A DNA stretch of 25,701 nucleotides from HB2-32-21 sp003448675 (GTDB lineage: Bacteria; Pseudomonadota; Gammaproteobacteria; Pseudomonadales; Porticoccaceae). Of this stretch, positions 21,129 through 25,701 are shown piece by piece (position 1 is the stretch's first letter; each line of letters opens with the position of its first letter). Position numbers and translations under genes: made by a program. The stretch covers positions 1 to 25,701 of the forward strand of contig JBFHDK010000046.1 in assembly GCA_041584755.1 (NCBI GenBank), read 5' to 3'. The notes beneath the pieces are model-generated. The model was not told where the DNA came from. It was given only the letters and a program-made list of their open reading frames with translations, and did not search any database.

Positions 21129-21585
21129 CCAGGATACGCACTACACGATCCTCTATGCGACGAATACTGGTGCCTTCTGGCTGGTGTAATAAATCATCCA
21201 GCACGGCGTCCGGCAAGCGGCGGGAATGACGATACACGTCGTCATCCAGCACCTCCCAACGTTGTAATTTTTTTTGCCAACCCGGGGGCAGTTCGCCGCC
21301 GCGCTCCAGTTTTTTTCGCAGACCGGGAGGCAGTTTTTTGCCCCGTTGGCCCGGGGGCGTCCATTGTTCCCCGCGCAGGTAATCTTTCAACACCCGTCGG
21401 TCATGGTCACCAAAAAGTACTTCCGAAAGAATGATTTCGGCGACAGCATGCTTCAACGCCCGGTTTCTGTCCCGTTCCCGCTCATGTTCAGCGAGCACTG
21501 GCGTAGCGGCTAAACCGAAGACAAGGCTCAGTATCAGCCCCCGTCGCGACGCGACTGCAAATAGTATTTTAATGACAGCATTCAT
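21076..21585 (-). CDS. Unrecognised secreted basic protein with LPPG repeats
   Basis: The function is unknown. The 169-residue product has a signal peptide (hydrophobic 17-32, likely cut after A32 in PVLA-E), so it should be periplasmic. The mature part is very rich in Arg, Lys, Asp and Glu. A short tandem motif is seen: LPPGLRKKL at 85-93 and LPPGWQKKL at 99-107, which recalls RcnB-like and similar small periplasmic proteins; the resemblance is too short to name it. A helical C terminus follows (IEDRVVRILDATRTVLDVLYLV). It starts with an ATGA overlap on the ispF stop and its 3' end overlaps the truD frame, so it is firmly in the operon. The usual ispF-truD junction lacks such a gene. Confidence 0.82.
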   Translation of the reverse strand: MNAVIKILFAVASRRGLILSLVFGLAATPVLAEHERERDRNRALKHAVAEIILSEVLFGDHDRRVLKDYLRGEQWTPPGQRGKKLPPGLRKKLERGGELPPGWQKKLQRWEVLDDDVYRHSRRLPDAVLDDLLHQPEGTSIRRIEDRVVRILDATRTVLDVLYLVDYHR

Positions 21586-22121
21586 TGAGAATTCCCATTT
21601 AACGAGGCATGGGCATTTTTATCCTGTATTAGTACCACCGCCTGGGCGGCAATGCCTTCACCACGACCCACGGCGCCCAGGCCCTCCGAGGTGGTCGCCT
21701 TGATATTCAGCTGGCCGGGCTCGCAACCCATAGTCTTGCTCAGCTGCTTGATCATGGTCTCGGCATGGGGTGCAATTTTCGGCGCCTGGGCGATCACCGT
21801 CATATCGGCATTGCACAGTATCCAACCGGCGGATTCCAGCCTGGCGACCACATTTTGTAACAATACCAAGCTGGAGATGCCTCGGTAGTTGGGATCGCTG
21901 TCTGGAAACAGGCGTCCGATATCGCCCAGCGCGGCCGCCCCCAGCAGGGCATCACACAGTGCGTGAACCAGCACATCGCCATCGGAGTGCGCCAACAAAG
22001 GTCTGGGATGAGGGATTTGAACGCCGCCCAATGTGACATGGGGGGCGGCGCTGTCAGCGAATTCCCCGCCACCCAAACCGGCAAAAGCATGAACATCGTA
22101 GCCCTGGCCAACACGTATCAT
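21582..22121 (-). CDS. ispF: 2-C-methyl-D-erythritol 2,4-cyclodiphosphate synthase
   Basis: This is the fifth step of the methylerythritol phosphate pathway to isoprenoids: it cyclises CDP-methylerythritol phosphate with loss of CMP. Metal ligands D9 and H11 (GYDVHAF) and H45 (LLAHSDGDV) are in place, and IKATTSEGLGAVGRGEGIAAQAVVLI is the C-terminal signature. At 179 residues it is about 20 longer than the common 157-160. The extra length is a loop after H11 (GLGGGEFADSAAP) and a C-terminal tail. ATGA overlaps join it to ispD upstream and to the unknown secreted gene downstream. Confidence 0.97.
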   Translation of the reverse strand: MIRVGQGYDVHAFAGLGGGEFADSAAPHVTLGGVQIPHPRPLLAHSDGDVLVHALCDALLGAAALGDIGRLFPDSDPNYRGISSLVLLQNVVARLESAGWILCNADMTVIAQAPKIAPHAETMIKQLSKTMGCEPGQLNIKATTSEGLGAVGRGEGIAAQAVVLIQDKNAHASLNGNSQ

Positions 22122-22849
22122 CCCGCTCTCTCCAGCCCCGCACTGGCCTGGGCTTCCAAGATGGCCGCCGCCAGCGGTAAATCTTCCGGAAAGGTGATTT
22201 TGATATTGTCCGGGCGCCCGCGCACCAGCAGGGGCTGGTATCCAAGCTGCTCAAGGGCGCTGGCTTCATCGGTAATTACCCGCCCCGCTGCAATTCCCTC
22301 GGCAAGGGCGCTACGCAATAAACCGTAACGAAACATCTGGGGCGTCGCCGCCTGCCAAAGTCCGTCCCGTGATGGGCTATCCACCACCCGGCCGACCACC
22401 GCATCCACGCCTTTAACTTCGGCGACACGTTTCAACGTCGCAACCACGGGCGTTGCCAGCAGGCCGCCCACCGAATCGCCAGCAAGTGCCTGACACAACA
22501 TTCGTAAATCCGCGGGCATGATGCAAGGTCGCACAACGTCATGAACCAGTACCCAGTCCTGTTCATCGGCTTTATCGCCGAGATACTCCAGCGCTTTTAA
22601 CACCGATTTAGCCCGCGCCGAACCGCCAGCGGCGGTCTCAACTTTGGGGTGGCGGGAAATTTCAAGGCGCGGCCAGTCTCGGTCGGTTGGCTGAACCGTG
22701 ACAACAAGGGCCTCACAATCGAGGCTAAGTAAACGCTCCAGAGTGTGCTCTATTACCCGCCGGCCGGCCAGGGGGCTATATTGCTTGGCTTGCTCCCCAC
22801 CAAAACGGGTGCCGGTACCCGCTGCCGGGACCACCACCCAAAGACTCAA
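22118..22849 (-). CDS. ispD: 2-C-methyl-D-erythritol 4-phosphate cytidylyltransferase
   Basis: The enzyme couples methylerythritol phosphate to CTP, the third step of the same isoprenoid pathway; pyrG upstream makes the CTP. The nucleotide-binding VVPAAGTGTRFGG lies at the N terminus. VHDVVRPC replaces the more usual VHDAARP but keeps the His, Asp and Arg. GGSARAKSVL replaces the more common ERADSV. DEASALEQLG and GRPDNIKITFPEDL are family-typical. The start is TTG, overlapping the ftsB stop as TTGA, with AAGGAGCGGGAG upstream. Length 243 is normal. Confidence 0.96.
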   Translation of the reverse strand: MSLWVVVPAAGTGTRFGGEQAKQYSPLAGRRVIEHTLERLLSLDCEALVVTVQPTDRDWPRLEISRHPKVETAAGGSARAKSVLKALEYLGDKADEQDWVLVHDVVRPCIMPADLRMLCQALAGDSVGGLLATPVVATLKRVAEVKGVDAVVGRVVDSPSRDGLWQAATPQMFRYGLLRSALAEGIAAGRVITDEASALEQLGYQPLLVRGRPDNIKITFPEDLPLAAAILEAQASAGLERAG

Positions 22850-23130
22850 GGCTCCCGCTCCTTATCGACGGTCATGTAGAAAGTCTCGCCTTCGCGGACC
22901 ATGCCAAGGTCGTGGCGAGCGCGCTCCTCTATACCTTCGAAACCATCCTTGAGACCAGACACGGCGGTGGCCAGTTCCTGGTTACGTGCTTTAAGGCTTT
23001 CATTTTCTGCAACCTGTTCCTGGATGCGTGACTCCAGTGCATTTTTCTCACGCAGGCCATTTTCACCAAACCACAATTGATACTGAAACAGGCCCACCAG
23101 TAAGACCAAACCCAGCAGCAACCATTGCAT
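22846..23130 (-). CDS. ftsB: Cell division protein FtsB
   Basis: This 94-residue single-pass inner-membrane protein joins FtsL and FtsQ in the divisome and helps activate septal peptidoglycan synthesis. One membrane segment lies at about 3-18, followed by a heptad-like coiled coil at about 28-60 (ALESRIQEQVAENESLKARN), then GFEGIEERARHDLGMVREGETFY, the conserved C-terminal part. GGGAGGAG lies 7 bases before the ATG. The gene sits 29 bases after eno and overlaps ispD by 4 bases, the usual eno-ftsB-ispD order. Confidence 0.95.
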   Translation of the reverse strand: MQWLLLGLVLLVGLFQYQLWFGENGLREKNALESRIQEQVAENESLKARNQELATAVSGLKDGFEGIEERARHDLGMVREGETFYMTVDKEREP

Positions 23131-23159
23131 TGTTATGCTCCTCCCTGACGGAAGATTAT

Positions 23160-24452
23160 TCAGCCGCCGCGGAACTCGGCCATGCCCCGGTAGGGCGCGG
23201 TGCCATCCAGTTCAGCCTCTATGCGTAACAGGCGATTGTATTTTGCCACCCGGTCGGAGCGACACAGGGAGCCGGTCTTGATTTGCCCAGCAGCTGTGGC
23301 CACCGCCAGGTCGGCGATGGTGGTGTCCTCGGTTTCACCGGAACGATGGCTAATTACGGCTGTGTAGCCCGCCGACTTAGCCAACTGGATGGCTTCCAGG
23401 GTTTCGGTCAGGCTGCCGATCTGGTTGAACTTGATCAGAATCGAGTTGGCGATGCTTTCGTCAATTCCCCGTTGCAATATGCCGGTATTGGTAACAAACA
23501 AATCATCGCCCACCAGTTGAACCCGGTCGCCGATATTCGCGGTTAATACGGCCCAACCCTCCCAGTCGCTCTCGTCCATGCCGTCTTCGATGGAAATAAT
23601 CGGGTAACGCTCGGTCAAACCGGCCAGATAGTCGGCAAAGGCCGCGGCATCATAACTGGCGCCTTCGCCACTGAGGCAATATTGACCATCCCGATAAAAC
23701 TCAGAGGCCGCGCAATCCAGGGCCAGGGTAATATCATCGCCCAGGGCGTAACCGGCCTTGTCCACCGCCTCGGCGATCACTTCCAGGGCCGCTTCGTTGG
23801 AGGGCAGATTGGGGGCGAAGCCGCCTTCGTCACCAACGGCGGTGTTCAAACCACGGCCCGCCAGCACTTTCTTCAGGCTGTGGAAGATCTCCGCACCCTG
23901 GCGCAGGCCCTCGGAAAAATCCTGGGCCTTGACCGGCTGGATCATAAACTCCTGAATATCAACGTTGTTATCGGCATGTTCTCCACCGTTGATGATATTC
24001 ATCATCGGCACCGGCATGGTGTATTGCAGGGGTGTGCCGTTCAGCTCGGCAATGTGCTGATACAGTGGAATCTTCCGGGTAATCGCCGCGGCCCTGGCTG
24101 CCGCGAGGGATACCGCCAGAATAGCGTTGGCGCCCAGATTGGCTTTGTTGTCCGTACCGTCGGCTTCAATCATCAGCCTGTCTAGCTGAACCTGATCGGT
24201 CACGTCCTTGCCCAGCAGCAGCTCGCGAATGGTGGTGTTGATATTGCCGACCGCCGTCAAGACGCCTTTGCCCAGGTAACGGCTGTTGTCTCCGTCGCGC
24301 AGCTCCAGGGCTTCGCGGGTGCCAGTGGACGCGCCAGATGGGGCACAGGCGCTGCCCAGGGAACCGTCCTCAAGAATGACTTCGGCGCTAACCGTAGGGT
24401 TACCCCGCGAGTCCAGGACTTCGAACGCCTTAATATCTGAAATCTTACTCAT
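23160..24452 (-). CDS. eno: Enolase
   Basis: Enolase interconverts 2-phosphoglycerate and phosphoenolpyruvate and in many proteobacteria is part of the RNA degradosome. The 430 residues match the family. Seen are GASTGTREALELRDGD, MPVPMMNIINGGEHADN, VGDEGGFAPNL, ISIEDGMDESDW, LVGDDLFVTN, LIKFNQIGSLTETL and SHRSGETEDTTIADLAVA. GSLCRSDR has Cys where GSLSRSDR is usual. GAGGAAA lies 4 bases before the ATG. It is followed by ftsB and preceded by kdsA at 50 bases, so it can share the pyrG-kdsA transcript; PEP from enolase is also a KdsA substrate. Confidence 0.98.
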   Translation of the reverse strand: MSKISDIKAFEVLDSRGNPTVSAEVILEDGSLGSACAPSGASTGTREALELRDGDNSRYLGKGVLTAVGNINTTIRELLLGKDVTDQVQLDRLMIEADGTDNKANLGANAILAVSLAAARAAAITRKIPLYQHIAELNGTPLQYTMPVPMMNIINGGEHADNNVDIQEFMIQPVKAQDFSEGLRQGAEIFHSLKKVLAGRGLNTAVGDEGGFAPNLPSNEAALEVIAEAVDKAGYALGDDITLALDCAASEFYRDGQYCLSGEGASYDAAAFADYLAGLTERYPIISIEDGMDESDWEGWAVLTANIGDRVQLVGDDLFVTNTGILQRGIDESIANSILIKFNQIGSLTETLEAIQLAKSAGYTAVISHRSGETEDTTIADLAVATAAGQIKTGSLCRSDRVAKYNRLLRIEAELDGTAPYRGMAEFRGG

Positions 24453-24502
24453 TATTTCCTCAAGTTCATTGTTCTTGCTGGGTAGGTTAAACCATCGTCC
24501 CT

Positions 24503-25372
24503 TCAGGCAGTATCCAGCGTTGGCAGGGCCTTAACCACCTCATCCACGGCCTTGACCTGCTCCAGAAAAGCCGCCAGTAGATCCAACTTCAGGGCACTGG
24601 GACCGTCACAACGGGCCTCGTCCGGATTCGGGTGGGCTTCAAGAAACAGACCCGCCAGACCCGTGGCGATACCAGCCCGCGCCAACTCCGGCAACTGGGC
24701 CCGCCGGCCACCGGACGCGGCGCCGCCGGGATCACGACACTGCAAGGCGTGAGTCACGTCGAAGATTACCGGCATGCCACCACTCGCCTGCTTCATCACT
24801 TCGAAACCGAGCATATCCACCACCAGGTTATCGTAACCAAAGTTGCTTCCCCGCTCACAGAGGATCACCCGCTGCTTGCCGCACTCCCGAAATTTATCCA
24901 CCAGATTGCCCATCTGGGATGGGCTCGTAAATTGGGGCTTCTTGACATTGATTACAGCATCGGTAGCGGCCATGGCGGCCACCAAATCAGTTTGCCGCGC
25001 GAGAAAGGCCGGCAACTGCAAAATATCGCAGACCTCGGCCACCACCGCCGCCTGTTGCGGCTCGTGGACATCGGTCAGCAGGGGCACGGCGAATGCCGTT
25101 TTCACCGCTTCCAGAATACGCATACCCTCTTCCAGGCCGGGGCCGCGAAAGGAATGAATAGAAGAGCGGTTGGCCTTGTCAAAGGAGGCCTTGAACACAT
25201 AGGGCACCGATAATCGCTGACACACCTGAACAAAGTGCTCGGCGGTACGCAGCGTTAGGTCCAGGTCCTCAAGGACATTAAGCCCACCGAACAGCACAAA
25301 AGGTCGGTCGTTGGCGACTTTAATTTGACCGCCACCCAGATCAACGGCCAGGGCCTCAGTGACTTTGGGCAT
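24503..25372 (-). CDS. kdsA: 3-deoxy-8-phosphooctulonate synthase
   Basis: The enzyme condenses PEP with arabinose 5-phosphate to give Kdo-8-phosphate for lipopolysaccharide core. The 289 residues show PYVFKASFDKANRSS, LLTDVHEPQQ, KKPQFTSPSQMGN, LCERGSNFGYDNLVVDM and IFDVTHALQCRDPGG, all KdsA signatures. EAHPNPDEARCDGPSAL follows near the C terminus. The start overlaps the 3' end of pyrG by 17 bases, and its ribosome site lies inside pyrG. A Gram-negative envelope is implied. Confidence 0.97.
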   Translation of the reverse strand: MPKVTEALAVDLGGGQIKVANDRPFVLFGGLNVLEDLDLTLRTAEHFVQVCQRLSVPYVFKASFDKANRSSIHSFRGPGLEEGMRILEAVKTAFAVPLLTDVHEPQQAAVVAEVCDILQLPAFLARQTDLVAAMAATDAVINVKKPQFTSPSQMGNLVDKFRECGKQRVILCERGSNFGYDNLVVDMLGFEVMKQASGGMPVIFDVTHALQCRDPGGAASGGRRAQLPELARAGIATGLAGLFLEAHPNPDEARCDGPSALKLDLLAAFLEQVKAVDEVVKALPTLDTA

Positions 25373-25701
25373 AGGCTAGCGCCGCCTTGACGAAACCGGA
25401 AAACAAGGGATGTCCTTCCCGGGGCGTTGAGGTAAATTCAGGGTGAAACTGGCAGCCAAAAAACCAGGGATGGCAGGGCAACTCCACCGCCTCCACCAGG
25501 TTCTGGTCGGCAGACCAGGCGCCCACTTTCAAGCCGGCCTGCTGAAACTGCTCAATATAGTGATTATTGACTTCATAGCGATGACGGTGACGCTCGCTGA
25601 TGCGGTCCTTGCCGTAAATTTCCCGCACCAGCGAACCAGGCGCCAGGTTGCTGTCCTGTACGCCCAGGCGCATGGTGCCGCCGAGATCAGAATCCTCGTC
25701 G
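25356..25701 (-). CDS. pyrG: CTP synthase, C-terminal part (5' end outside window)
   Basis: Only the last 114 residues are visible; the frame runs off the right edge. They belong to the class I glutamine amidotransferase domain, which feeds ammonia to convert UTP to CTP. Visible family segments are SDLGGTMRLGVQ, REIYGKDRISERHRHRYEVNN and GCQFHPEFTSTPREGHPLF; the HPE holds the His and Glu of the glutaminase triad. The catalytic Cys is outside. It overlaps the kdsA start by 17 bases, the common pyrG-kdsA-eno order. Confidence 0.97.
   Translation of the reverse strand, partial: DEDSDLGGTMRLGVQDSNLAPGSLVREIYGKDRISERHRHRYEVNNHYIEQFQQAGLKVGAWSADQNLVEAVELPCHPWFFGCQFHPEFTSTPREGHPLFSGFVKAALAYAQSH

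Noticed and set aside
1..25701. CRISPR arrays, toxin-antitoxin pairs, phage or defence genes
   Set aside because: No regularly spaced repeats and no recognisable proteins of these classes were found. Apart from the left-edge scar the window is core chromosome.

Overview
The window reads as a chromosomal housekeeping segment of a gammaproteobacterium, most likely one of the marine Pseudomonadales/Cellvibrionales-type lineages. I infer this from the protein sequences, the fairly high GC, and a gene order that follows the Pseudomonas-type chromosome: pyrG-kdsA-eno-ftsB-ispD-ispF-truD-(surE)-pcm-nlpD-rpoS, fdxA-mutS, recA-recX, and alaS-lysC-csrA-tRNA-Ser. No single gene fixes the genus.

Layout. 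(1) 1-1574, plus strand: the end of a ferredoxin reductase and an intact adrenodoxin/putidaredoxin-type [2Fe-2S] ferredoxin, the usual electron-transfer pair of a bacterial cytochrome P450; the P450 itself would lie left of the window. (2) 1575-2995: no intact gene. It holds a hairpin, a decayed and left-truncated IS3-family element, and a short tRNA-like repeat beside tRNA-Ser(GCT). (3) 2996-9317, minus strand: tRNA-Ser, csrA, lysC, alaS, hinT, a Trm112-family gene and an M23 peptidase gene. (4) 9375-10403, plus: a YheT-type hydrolase. (5) 10554-12948, minus: recX, a DUF4126 membrane protein and recA, with a LexA box and promoter upstream of recA. (6) 13256-16423, plus: mutS and fdxA. (7) 16452 to the right end, minus: a long conserved run carrying rpoS, nlpD, a DUF368 membrane protein, pcm, truD, an unrecognised secreted protein, ispF, ispD, ftsB, eno, kdsA and the 3' end of pyrG. 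Several of these genes overlap by 4 nt, so they are likely translationally coupled.

How the genes work together. The right half joins precursor supply for the envelope (pyrG for CTP, kdsA for Kdo, ispD/ispF for isoprenoids, DUF368 for undecaprenyl-phosphate recycling) with division (ftsB, nlpD), RNA and protein maintenance (truD, pcm) and the stationary-phase sigma factor (rpoS). The middle is genome maintenance (mutS, recA, recX). The left joins alanyl-tRNA synthesis, aspartate-family amino acids and the CsrA post-transcriptional regulator.

I found no CRISPR array, prophage, defence island or clearly novel system. The observations most worth a second look are: an alanyl-tRNA synthetase whose editing-site C-x3-H motif has Leu in place of the zinc-binding His; an unrecognised signal-peptide protein translationally coupled to ispF; the absence of surE from its usual place; DUF4126 lying between recA and recX; and the tRNA-proximal scar with an IS3 remnant and an inverted T-arm-like copy.
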